From NCBI GenBank assembly GCA_002333425.1, contig DDBL01000220.1, positions 4,223-10,012 on the forward strand: a stretch of DNA of 5,790 bases, read 5' to 3'. Of the stretch, positions 1 to 5,790 are shown in pieces (position 1 is the first letter of the stretch; every line of letters begins with the position of its first letter). The position numbers and the translations under genes were made by a program. This DNA comes from Leptospiraceae bacterium UBA2033. GTDB taxonomy: Bacteria > Spirochaetota > Leptospiria > Leptospirales > Leptospiraceae. The notes beneath the pieces were generated by a model that worked only from the letters and a program-made list of their open reading frames with translations, did no database searches and had not been told where the DNA came from.

Positions 1-587
1 TGTTTGATTTGTTTATGAATTTCTTCTGTGTATTGTTCACTCATATTCTTAAAGTAATTTCGCAAATCTTGGATATGAAAATGAGAAACTACGCCTACTT
101 CGTCTTTGTCGGTGAAGTGACTTGTTATGTCCTCGGTAATTTTTTCTAAAAATATGGAATAGGTATCTACAAATTGGTAATCTACCTGCTGGGGGAGGTT
201 CATATAATAATTTAAAATAAGATCGTTTAAATTCTTAAATTCAGTTTCCATTGGAGTTTTGCCGCTTGGGATCAAAAATATAGAGCGGAATATTTTTTTA
301 TTTTTTTGGATAGAATAAGTATAGATGTCGTATTTTTGATTGTTCTTTTCTATGGTTGTGATTTTGCTAAACCGAATTTGACCAGCTAGTAAATTGGTGA
401 GCAAATCAAACTTTTTTAAATCCTCTACCATTTGTAACATCAGATTTCTAGAATGAATTTCTGAGCCATATTCTAGAAGTATATCGTCGTTTACCGCAAA
501 TATAGCTTGTGAACAAGGAGTATTAGCCGCATATTGGTGAAGCATTGTTTCAAAGTAAGAAGATGTTTGGTTTAGGGTCTGATTCAT
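1..587 (-). CDS. Uncharacterised protein, C-terminus cut off by the window edge
   Basis: An uninterrupted minus-strand frame runs from an ATG at 587-585 to the left edge: 195 complete codons and no stop, so the C-terminus is missing. The product starts MNQTLNQTSSYFETMLHQYA and is soluble, with no signal peptide or membrane segment in the visible part. It looks like mixed alpha/beta structure, with a strand-rich centre around residues 60-105 (KYDIYTYSI, IFRSIFLIP) and helical stretches around 112-130 and after 160. I do not recognise the family; a sensory or regulatory N-terminal domain is only a guess. It follows the phosphatase gene by 42 bp on the same strand, so it may be a third member of the signalling operon. 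No Shine-Dalgarno sequence precedes the ATG. A perfect TATAAT (592-597) lies 4 nt upstream, so translation might be leaderless or might start at Met15 (545-543). The coding call is fairly secure; the function is unknown. Confidence 0.82.
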   Translation of the reverse strand, partial: MNQTLNQTSSYFETMLHQYAANTPCSQAIFAVNDDILLEYGSEIHSRNLMLQMVEDLKKFDLLTNLLAGQIRFSKITTIEKNNQKYDIYTYSIQKNKKIFRSIFLIPSGKTPMETEFKNLNDLILNYYMNLPQQVDYQFVDTYSIFLEKITEDITSHFTDKDEVGVVSHFHIQDLRNYFKNMSEQYTEEIHKQIK

Positions 588-591
588 AATT

Positions 592-597
592 ATTATA
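592..597 (-). promoter_or_regulatory. Possible internal -10 box before the partial gene
   Basis: The minus strand reads TATAAT, a perfect sigma70 -10 consensus, 4 nt upstream of the ATG at 587. No convincing -35 hexamer sits at 15-18 bp; the position is occupied by the palindrome at 609-630. Initiation 6-7 nt downstream would fall on the ATG itself, giving a leaderless or shortened product. In an AT-rich gap a TATAAT can arise by chance. Confidence 0.3.
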
Positions 598-608
598 TAG
601 TATTTAAA

Positions 609-630
609 ACATTACAAAGTTTTGCAATGT
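609..630. repeat. 22-bp imperfect palindrome at the end of the phosphatase gene
   Basis: The plus strand has arms ACATTACAAA and TTTGCAATGT separated by GT; nine of ten positions are complementary and the tenth would be a G-U pair in the minus-strand transcript. It begins at the last base of the phosphatase stop codon and ends 21 bp before the next start codon. It is centred about 34 bp upstream of the start point predicted from the TATAAT at 592-597, where an operator overlapping a -35 box would sit. It could instead form an AT-rich RNA hairpin, followed by four U residues, acting as a weak terminator or processing site. Confidence 0.45.
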
Positions 631-3170
631 CAAGAAAAATTATTTTCAGATAGACTTTCTTTTAGTTTTAGAGCGTGTTTATTGTCTGGTTCAAGATGGA
701 GTGCTCGGGTCAGGAATTTTTGCGTTTTTTCTAACTTATTCAAATATCTATATGTATCTGCGAGATTGACTAGGTTTTTAATATGTTTTGGGTCTCTAAG
801 TCTATATCTTTCTCCTAAAATTGCTGCCTCTTTATACTCTCTATTTTTCTTTTTGATAAAGGAAGTGATATAAAATAGGGATGAGTTGGCTGGATTTTCT
901 TCTATACATTTTTCTAAGATTTGACTTGAGAAGGAATAGTCTTTTTTTTCAATGAATGTATTTGCAATTTCTTCAATTAATTCTAGGTCTTTTGTTAGTT
1001 CAAACAGTTTTTCATATTTTGTTATTGCTATTGCTTTATCTCCCTGTAGATAATAACTATTTGCCTCTTTCATTTTGATAGAAATTTCTTTTGAAGTAAT
1101 TTGTTTTTTGGGTTCCACTTTTTTGGCATAAGTGATTTTTAATAGAGAAAGATCGTCTGTGATTTCTCCTTTTGTGTAAAGGATTTTTTCAATTTTAGGT
1201 AAATCTCCATTTGCCTCTTCAAGAACTTTTAGAAATAAGTTTTGATCTTCGTTGATAATCCTAGTTCCATTTTCTGCTGAGCCAAGTAGTAGATCGTCTC
1301 TTCCATCTGAACCAGCAATCAAACTATCACCTGGTTTTAATTGGAAAATATTGATTTTAATTGGATTGTATTTTTGTTCTATTCCAATTTTTCTTACTTG
1401 AGAGTTTGCATCTATGAAACTTGCTCGCCCATCTCTATACAAAGCGGTAAATGGGTGTTCTGCGTTGATGTAGTATACTGTTCCATTTCGATTGTCGATG
1501 ATTCCAAAAATGGTTGAAATAAGCATCGAACCGTTAAACGAAATAAATACATTTTGTAATTCACGAAAAGATTCTTTCATCCATAACTCAGGAAACATAT
1601 TTCGAGTATGCGAAAGGGAATGATTTCTTTGTAAGATTGACTTGAAGACTGTTCCAAGGACTAAACTTCCGCCAGCACCCTGAATGGATTTTCCCATCGC
1701 ATCTCCATTTAGAAAAACTGTATAAGAAAGCCCTTGTAAAATAATTTGGTCAACGATACAAATATCCCCGCCTATTTCGCTTTTTTTGTTTTTGAATTGG
1801 AATTGTTTTTTTTGTCGGATGAAAACTTCTGTTTTGAAATCAGATTCTTTTTCTTGAATGAAATTTCCTGAAAGTGGCTCTACAAGTAGGGATGTCAGAT
1901 AGTAGTCTCCGTCTTGTTGTTCTTTAAGTTTTTGAACTTGTTCTAAGCTTTCTGAAAGTTTTTTGGTTCTATCTTCTACTTTTTGTTCTAGTTCAGAGTT
2001 TAGAATTTCTACTTCGTTTGTCACATGCATAAAACGATTTGCCATGATTGTTGCAATTCCCATTACAAAAATTAGAAATGTAAAACTAGAAAGTTGTGGA
2101 ATATGGATAAATCCTCTTGAAGCGGCTATATCTAATAATCCTCCAATTACAAAAATAGAAAGTCCAACAATCAAATAAAATCCTTCTTTCTTTCCTGATT
2201 TAATTTGTTTGATGAGATAATACACCATATATGGACCAATGAATAAATTAGAAAATTGCCATAACATAGAACAAAATCGCATAACAGAAATGGGAAATAG
2301 AATGGTGAGAACAATTAGTGTAGCACAAAATACTGCTAACATCTTAGATATTTGATTGTATTTTCTTTCAAAGAATTGAACTAAAAATACCAGTAAAGTT
2401 CCACTCAGAGAAAATAAAAATACATGTTCTAGTTTTCGATGGAGTTCCACGTAATCTTGAAAAATTGTATCTCTGGAGAAAGTATTTGCGATGAACCAAT
2501 AAATAGAAGCGAATAAACAAAATAAGCCGAAGTAAAGATTGTATAGATCTTTTTTTCGTTTGTTTGCGAGTAAAATATGATAAAGTCCTACAGCTAAATA
2601 AACTGTTAGAAAAAAGAAAGAGTAAATTTCTTTTTTGGTATAGCTAAGATAGATACTATCTGATTCTCCTATTTCGATAGTATCCATAAATTGGAGCGGA
2701 TACTTCGCATTAGTGTACAAAACAATAGTGAGAGTATTTTTATTATTAGCCTCTATGTCATTAAAAGGTATATCCTTTAAAAATGGTCGCATTGCTCCTG
2801 ATTGGTATGGAGAGGATGATCCTAATTGTCCAATGAGTGTTTTGTTAAAATAAAAGTAAGATACATCTAGAACTCTTCCTGCATTGATTGCGAGAGGTTT
2901 TCCATTTTTTAAATAGGAATTCATAGAATCAGGTAGATCTCGTTTGAGTGTTATATAACCTGTGTAAGAAGTTAAATCTAATTCTTTGGTCAGATTGGTT
3001 GGAAGAGAAATTTTTTTCCAACTTGGGTCTTTTCTTGGATTGGAAAGCCAGTCTATGTCAAATCCAAGTCTATAATCCCACTCTCCATTTAGGGAAATGA
3101 TTTTATTTTTATCTGTATTTTTGCATTGAAGAAATAAAAATACAATCAGTAAAATTCTAAGGATGAACAT
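630..3170 (-). CDS. Membrane sensor phosphatase: 7TM-DISM, SpoIIE/PP2C domain, C-terminal TPRs
   Basis: This is an 846-residue envelope sensor with a cytoplasmic PP2C-family serine/threonine phosphatase domain. Residues 1-15 are a hydrophobic signal ending in a lipobox-like LFLQC (Cys16). Residues 24-175 look like the periplasmic beta-sandwich of 7TMR-DISM receptors (LNGEWDY, W51, TGYITLKRDLP). About seven membrane helices follow at 182-378. A coiled-coil linker (384-418) leads into the GDYYLTSLL motif that I associate with leptospiral SpoIIE phosphatases. The catalytic domain (about 440-682) keeps the expected acidic metal ligands: GGD (Asp469), NGDAMGKS (Asp490), SDGRDD (Asp622) and TDD (Asp672-Asp673). 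NAEHP (569-573) replaces the commoner NAGH. Four TPR-like units occupy about 697-830. The substrate is probably a phosphorylated STAS anti-anti-sigma protein, none of which is encoded here. The start is the only ATG before Met83 after an in-frame upstream stop; it lacks a clear Shine-Dalgarno. It lies 68 bp downstream of the RsbW-like gene, which encodes a plausible opposing kinase. Confidence 0.95.
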   Translation of the reverse strand: MFILRILLIVFLFLQCKNTDKNKIISLNGEWDYRLGFDIDWLSNPRKDPSWKKISLPTNLTKELDLTSYTGYITLKRDLPDSMNSYLKNGKPLAINAGRVLDVSYFYFNKTLIGQLGSSSPYQSGAMRPFLKDIPFNDIEANNKNTLTIVLYTNAKYPLQFMDTIEIGESDSIYLSYTKKEIYSFFFLTVYLAVGLYHILLANKRKKDLYNLYFGLFCLFASIYWFIANTFSRDTIFQDYVELHRKLEHVFLFSLSGTLLVFLVQFFERKYNQISKMLAVFCATLIVLTILFPISVMRFCSMLWQFSNLFIGPYMVYYLIKQIKSGKKEGFYLIVGLSIFVIGGLLDIAASRGFIHIPQLSSFTFLIFVMGIATIMANRFMHVTNEVEILNSELEQKVEDRTKKLSESLEQVQKLKEQQDGDYYLTSLLVEPLSGNFIQEKESDFKTEVFIRQKKQFQFKNKKSEIGGDICIVDQIILQGLSYTVFLNGDAMGKSIQGAGGSLVLGTVFKSILQRNHSLSHTRNMFPELWMKESFRELQNVFISFNGSMLISTIFGIIDNRNGTVYYINAEHPFTALYRDGRASFIDANSQVRKIGIEQKYNPIKINIFQLKPGDSLIAGSDGRDDLLLGSAENGTRIINEDQNLFLKVLEEANGDLPKIEKILYTKGEITDDLSLLKITYAKKVEPKKQITSKEISIKMKEANSYYLQGDKAIAITKYEKLFELTKDLELIEEIANTFIEKKDYSFSSQILEKCIEENPANSSLFYITSFIKKKNREYKEAAILGERYRLRDPKHIKNLVNLADTYRYLNKLEKTQKFLTRALHLEPDNKHALKLKESLSENNFS

Positions 3171-3235
3171 AACACAAGTTTGATAATAAATTCTGATTAG
3201 GCAAGGAGAAAATCTTATTTATAATTTGTAATGGG

Positions 3236-3249
3236 ATTTCAATTGAAAT
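3236..3249. repeat. 14-bp perfect palindrome over the stop codon of the RsbW-like gene
   Basis: The sequence ATTTCAATTGAAAT is perfectly self-complementary and contains the TGA stop of the upstream gene. It has no loop and is followed by no U tract, so it is not a terminator. It could be a protein-binding site between two co-directional genes, but short AT-rich palindromes are common by chance. Confidence 0.25.
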
Positions 3250-4624
3250 TTTTTAGCATGTAGACAGAATTTCCTTTTTCATTGTAAATTAGTTTGTCTA
3301 AATACATTTTTGCAAGAGCAATCCCACGACCGTGATCTAAAATTTGGTTGTTATTATCATTCATGGATCTAGCTAACATTTTTTGGTAATCAAATCCATT
3401 TCCTTCGTCGGTAATTGTTGCTTCAAATTTTTCTTTAGAAAGAGAATATTCTAAAGTTATTTTTCTGTTGGAAATGGTTGGGTCTTTTTGTCTTTCAATT
3501 AGCATTTTGATATAAGTTCCATTTGCAAGAGATTCTGTTTTTTCTTCAAAACTAATTCCTAAATTTCCATGTTCCATTGCGTTAATTAGTAATTCTCTGA
3601 CACAAAGTTTTAAATTGATGAAGTTATCCGAATTACAATACTTAGCTGCATAATTTGCTAATCTTTGAGAAACGATATCAACATGAGTTAAAAAATTTCC
3701 TAACTTATAAACTTGTGTTTCTGTTTCACAGATTCGTATTAAAATGTCTTCTTCTAAATTAGAAGCAGTACCAAAAATAACAAAACTATTTTTGAGAGGG
3801 ACATACCTCAACTTTATATGCATTTCTTTTGGTTCTCCAAATTTTGTAACCAAATCACAGTTAAATGAAACCATATCTTTGGAAATCATTATCTCTTGGA
3901 GTTTTTCACTTAAAACTTCTCCATAAGCCAAATTTGATTTATAAGCTAATTCTAATATACTTTGATTTTGAATTTCTTTAATCGGGTATCGGAGTATATT
4001 TGTAATCGATTGGTTAATAGAAAGTATCCGCCAATTAGAATCTAAAGAAAAAATGATGTCTAATGAATTTTCTACAAGGTCTTTGTATTTTTTTTCTGAC
4101 TTTTCTAGTTCGTTTACTAACATTTCATTGCGACTAATCTGGCGATAGTAATGAACAGCACTGTCGATTGTATCTATTAACTTTTTGCTGTCTCCTTCTT
4201 TGATGATGTATCCGAAGGGACGAAAGTCGTTTAAGATTTCATACGGATCTTTTAAGTCCTGGTAGGCTGAGTGAAATATGATTGGTACGTATAGTTTTTT
4301 CTTTTTGATTTCGGTGAATGTTTCAAAACCATTTTTACCTTCCATTTTTATGTCTAGGATTATGGCTGATAAAGATAAATCCATTTTTTGGAGAGCTTCG
4401 AGACCGTTGGCACATAAAATTACTTCGTATTTTTTTTCTAGGACAAATTTGAGTGCTTCTCTTATGTTCACATCATCATCTACAATTAGAATGTTTGCTT
4501 TTACGGGGAAATTTCCGATCGTTTGAGAGTTAAGATTTGTATTAAATTCAATATCTTTGGGTAACATAGTGTCTTTTGGCTCAAACATTTCTCTGAAAAT
4601 GTCAAAATCATTGTTAGATGGCAT
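3239..4624 (-). CDS. Response regulator with PAS and RsbW-like HATPase domains
   Basis: This is a cytoplasmic signalling protein of 461 residues from the chosen start. A receiver domain (about 43-158) has the acidic pocket DDD (49-51), phospho-acceptor Asp91 in LDIK, Ser119 and Lys142 in YIIKEG. A short coiled coil leads to a PAS domain (about 177-288). The C-terminus (about 300-461) is a GHKL ATPase of the RsbW/SpoIIAB type: N-box ELLINAMEHGN (Asn348), DEGNGFD (Asp406, Gly408, Gly410) and HGRGIALAK (Gly432, Gly434). There is no HisKA dimerisation helix or phosphorylatable H-box, so it is probably a serine kinase or binder of STAS/sigma partners controlled by receiver phosphorylation and the PAS ligand. 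The frame stays open to an ATG at 4735, which would add a hydrophobic 37-residue leader. I prefer 4624 because that leader is unlike a receiver-protein N-terminus and an AGGA lies 15 nt upstream, though that spacing is long. It heads the operon with the phosphatase gene. Confidence 0.92.
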   Translation of the reverse strand: MPSNNDFDIFREMFEPKDTMLPKDIEFNTNLNSQTIGNFPVKANILIVDDDVNIREALKFVLEKKYEVILCANGLEALQKMDLSLSAIILDIKMEGKNGFETFTEIKKKKLYVPIIFHSAYQDLKDPYEILNDFRPFGYIIKEGDSKKLIDTIDSAVHYYRQISRNEMLVNELEKSEKKYKDLVENSLDIIFSLDSNWRILSINQSITNILRYPIKEIQNQSILELAYKSNLAYGEVLSEKLQEIMISKDMVSFNCDLVTKFGEPKEMHIKLRYVPLKNSFVIFGTASNLEEDILIRICETETQVYKLGNFLTHVDIVSQRLANYAAKYCNSDNFINLKLCVRELLINAMEHGNLGISFEEKTESLANGTYIKMLIERQKDPTISNRKITLEYSLSKEKFEATITDEGNGFDYQKMLARSMNDNNNQILDHGRGIALAKMYLDKLIYNEKGNSVYMLKNFN

Positions 4625-4797
4625 TTTTAAATTTTTAATTCCTAATGTTAGCAGTAGAATGTTTTCGACAATATTTAAAGCAAGTAAAAAAAATAGATAA
4701 GAACAAAAACTGATAGAATCAAAAATGCAAAGCATAAACAGTTAAATTGAGTGTCGGTTAATTTTTCTATGGATTGTCTGCCTTATTTCTAAACAAG

Positions 4798-4825
4798 TTT
4801 ATAGAGGGTAATGATTGTTTGTCTA
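4798..4825 (-). promoter_or_regulatory. Candidate sigma70 promoter of the signalling operon
   Basis: The minus strand carries TAGACA (4820-4825, five of six matches to the -35 consensus), a 16-bp spacer, and TATAAA (4798-4803, five of six matches to the -10). Initiation would fall near 4791. That leaves a leader of about 55 nt to the ATG at 4735 or about 165 nt to the preferred ATG at 4624. The -35 box overlaps the stop codon of the small ORF at 4823-4969. It faces away from the higBA promoter. Confidence 0.55.
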
Positions 4826-4969
4826 TAAGAGCATTTCCATCTTCGGTTCGGGTAATAATTCTAAATGCTTTACAATAACTCCTTCAATTGAATCCAAATT
4901 GAAATTATGATTTCTGATTTGCGTTTCGATATATTTACCTATGATTAGACCTAAAAAAACTCTTGACAT
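4823..4969 (-). CDS. Possible 48-residue small protein between the divergent operons
   Basis: A complete minus-strand ORF runs from ATG (4969-4967) to TAG (4825-4823). It begins MSRVFLGLIIGKYIETQI and ends in KHLELLPEPKMEMLL. The N-terminus is hydrophobic but short of a convincing membrane span; the rest is charged and amphipathic, with residue use that looks protein-like. A GAG lies a few bases upstream as a weak Shine-Dalgarno. I do not recognise a family. It points toward the RsbW-like gene and ends 87 bp before the ATG at 4735, so it could be a leader gene of that operon. Against it, the start codon is formed by the complement of the higBA TTGACA box and the ORF is short. It could also be a gene remnant or chance. 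Confidence 0.35.
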   Translation of the reverse strand: MSRVFLGLIIGKYIETQIRNHNFNLDSIEGVIVKHLELLPEPKMEMLL

Positions 4970-4990
4970 TATCTCGATTTGAGATATAGA
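4963..4990 (+). promoter_or_regulatory. Candidate higBA promoter
   Basis: A perfect -35 TTGACA (4963-4968) is followed after 16 bp by TATAGA (4985-4990), a moderate -10. The predicted start is near 4997, almost on the GTG start of higB, so the transcript could be leaderless or nearly so. A weaker alternative further upstream is TTGCGT (4919-4924) with TATGAT (4940-4945), which would give a leader of roughly 45 nt but has a short 15-bp spacer. Confidence 0.5.
4970..4986. promoter_or_regulatory. Inverted repeat, candidate HigA operator
   Basis: The arms TATCTC and GAGATA are perfectly complementary and separated by GATTT. The repeat fills the spacer between the -35 and -10 of the proposed higBA promoter. 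HigA antitoxins are known to repress their own operon by binding such palindromes, so placement and symmetry fit autoregulation. Binding here would also cover the region just upstream of the 48-codon minus-strand ORF. Confidence 0.5.
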
Positions 4991-4997
4991 TAGGTTA

Positions 4998-5288
4998 GTG
5001 CATATAATAAGTTGGAAAAAAATTGCTGATTTTATCGTTGAATATCCGAATTCTGAAAGTTCGCTAAGAAGTTGGTATAAACTTATTAAAAATGAAAATT
5101 ATTCAAATTTAAGCGATTTAAAAATGGTTTTTAGAAGTGCTGATCAAGTTGGAAAGTATACGGTTTTCAATATTAATGGAAACCATTTTCGGTTAATAAC
5201 GGTAATCCACTATAATCGAAAAAAAGTCTTTGTAAGAAATATTCTTACTCATTCTGAATATGATAAAGGGAAATGGAAGGTTAAATAG
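4998..5288 (+). CDS. higB: HigB-type toxin, mRNA interferase of the RelE-like superfamily
   Basis: This 96-residue protein matches the HigB_toxin pattern from end to end: MHIISWKKIADF at the start, the WYK segment (26-28), FRSADQVGKYTVFNINGN (45-62), FRLI, a VFVRN strand (78-81), and the C-terminal THSEYDKGKW (84-93). In this family the toxin is a small ribosome-associated endoribonuclease that cleaves mRNA during translation. Arg80, His85, Tyr88 and Asp89 are the conserved-looking candidates for the active region. The start is GTG: an in-frame TGA at 4980-4982 precludes an earlier start, and the IIS motif matches the family N-terminus. Only AGG, 3 nt before the GTG, resembles a Shine-Dalgarno. 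The length is normal and no lesion is seen, so the toxin should be intact. The antitoxin gene follows after 3 nt, the toxin-first order usual for higBA. Confidence 0.93.
   Translation: MHIISWKKIADFIVEYPNSESSLRSWYKLIKNENYSNLSDLKMVFRSADQVGKYTVFNINGNHFRLITVIHYNRKKVFVRNILTHSEYDKGKWKVK
5275..5280 (+). promoter_or_regulatory. Ribosome binding site of higA inside the higB 3' end
   Basis: GGAAGG lies within the last codons of higB, 11 nt before the higA ATG at 5292. It is the clearest Shine-Dalgarno in the window, while higB has almost none. Stronger translation of the antitoxin than of the toxin would fit the need for antitoxin excess. Confidence 0.5.
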
Positions 5289-5291
5289 TCT

Positions 5292-5702
5292 ATGATTCTA
5301 GAATTAGAAAAAGTCCAAAGTGTTTGGTCTGAAATAAAAGATTTCGTATCTGTTCCACACAACGAAAAGCAATACCGAAAGCTTGTTCGAATATTAGATC
5401 AATTAATGGACGAAATAGGGAATAATGAGAAACACCCACTTGCACCCTTAATGGAAACCATTGGAAATTTAATTGAATCTTATGAGAATAACAAATACAC
5501 TCCGTTAGACGCAAAACCTTTAACGCCTATTGAGATATTAAAATATCTCATGGAAGAGCACAACCTAACACAAAAAGATATGATAGAACTAGGAAGCCAA
5601 GGAGTAGTCTCTGAAATACTAAGCGGCAAACGCGAATTAAATGTTCGTCAAATCAAATCTTTAAGCAAACGATTTTCAGTTTCCCCTGCTGTTTTTATTT
5701 AG
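5292..5702 (+). CDS. higA: HigA-type antitoxin with C-terminal helix-turn-helix
   Basis: This 136-residue protein is of the COG5499 type found next to HigB_toxin genes. The N-terminal half (about 1-68) is helical and acidic (VWSEIKDF, QYRKLVRILDQLMDEI) and is expected to contact and neutralise HigB. The C-terminal part (about 78-136) is an XRE-like helix-turn-helix: TPIEILKYLMEEHNLTQKDM, then a recognition region around SQGVVSEILSGKREL, then IKSLSKRFSVSPAVFI. The first HTH helix pair LTQKDMIELG and the SEILSGKR signature are typical. The protein should form a complex with HigB and repress the operon; the inverted repeat at 4970-4986 is the likely site. It starts 3 nt after the higB stop and uses GGAAGG at 5275-5280. 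Length and domain order are normal for the family, and the gene appears intact. Confidence 0.93.
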   Translation: MILELEKVQSVWSEIKDFVSVPHNEKQYRKLVRILDQLMDEIGNNEKHPLAPLMETIGNLIESYENNKYTPLDAKPLTPIEILKYLMEEHNLTQKDMIELGSQGVVSEILSGKRELNVRQIKSLSKRFSVSPAVFI

Positions 5703-5790
5703 ATGTCTTACAACGATAGCTGACACATTGTAGCACTTAAAATAAACACAATCACTTCCAGTAGATTTGTAGGCTTTGACTTTTTTTTGC
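5703..5790. other. Sequence downstream of higA, no supported gene
   Basis: Only 88 bp remain. An imperfect hairpin (5719-5734: GCT, bulged G, ACA, loop CAT, TGTAGC) follows higA but has no T tract after it, so it is not a canonical terminator. A run of eight T occurs at 5781-5788 without a stem. Two minus-strand frames are open from the right edge, one stopping at 5676-5678 and one at 5708-5710; neither translation is recognisable. Confidence 0.3.

Noticed and set aside
622..873. Plus-strand ORF of 83 codons
   Set aside because: It lies entirely antisense to the TPR region of the phosphatase gene, and its translation is rich in Phe/Ser/Leu/Arg as expected from a shadow of a Lys/Glu-rich gene.
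1963..2178. Plus-strand ORF of 71 codons
   Set aside because: Antisense to the last membrane helices and the coiled coil of the phosphatase gene; no independent signal of translation.
3744..4526. Plus-strand ORFs of 60 and 82 codons (3744-3926 and 4278-4526)
   Set aside because: Both are antisense to conserved PAS and receiver coding sequence and have no recognisable domain.
4883..4892. Palindrome TTCAATTGAA in the divergent intergenic region
   Set aside because: A 10-bp palindrome is expected by chance in AT-rich DNA and is not positioned relative to either promoter.
5290..5514. Minus-strand ORF of 74 codons
   Set aside because: Antisense to higA, which has a clear family match and a ribosome binding site.
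5719..5734. Hairpin after higA as a rho-independent terminator
   Set aside because: The stem is only six pairs with a bulge, and no T tract follows it on either strand.
5676..5789. Minus-strand frame open from the right edge, ending inside the higA 3' end (a second open frame stops at 5708-5710)
   Set aside because: Only 37 codons are visible, two frames compete, and neither translation resembles a known protein; a convergent partial gene cannot be excluded but is not supported.

Overview
The window is AT-rich chromosomal DNA that most resembles a spirochaete of the genus Leptospira, possibly a saprophytic or intermediate species. That assignment rests on recognising protein families, not on a search. 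The markers are a 7TM-DISM sensor fused to a SpoIIE-type phosphatase carrying a GDYYLTSLL linker, and a response regulator ending in an RsbW-like ATPase. Both architectures are expanded in leptospires. No rRNA, tRNA, insertion sequence or CRISPR array is visible.

Layout. Positions 1-4624 (or 4735) hold three consecutive minus-strand genes, read from right to left. The first is a receiver-PAS-HATPase regulator (3239-4624). The second is an 846-residue membrane sensor/PP2C-type phosphatase with C-terminal TPRs (630-3170). The third is a gene that runs off the left edge (1-587), with 195 codons visible and no recognised family. Gaps of 68 and 42 bp suggest one transcription unit. A good sigma70-type promoter lies ahead of it (-35 at 4820-4825, -10 at 4798-4803). 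A palindrome plus a consensus -10 box before the third gene suggests an additional internal promoter.

Positions 4998-5702 hold a plus-strand, toxin-first toxin-antitoxin operon, higB (GTG start) and higA, 3 nt apart. Its putative promoter has a perfect TTGACA -35. A 6-bp inverted repeat sits between the -35 and -10 and is a natural candidate for the HigA operator.

Between the two divergent units is a 48-codon minus-strand ORF (4823-4969). Its start codon lies inside the higBA -35 box and its stop lies inside the -35 box of the signalling operon. It may be a small gene or may be chance. The last 88 bp (5703-5790) contain no supported gene.

How the genes may work together. The phosphatase and the RsbW-like ATPase are the two opposing enzymes of a partner-switching circuit: the kinase phosphorylates a STAS-domain protein and the PP2C phosphatase removes the phosphate. 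One receives an envelope signal through a lipobox-like/7TM sensor. The other receives phosphorelay and PAS signals. No STAS protein or sigma factor is encoded in the window, so the target must lie elsewhere. The higBA pair is probably an independent accessory module.
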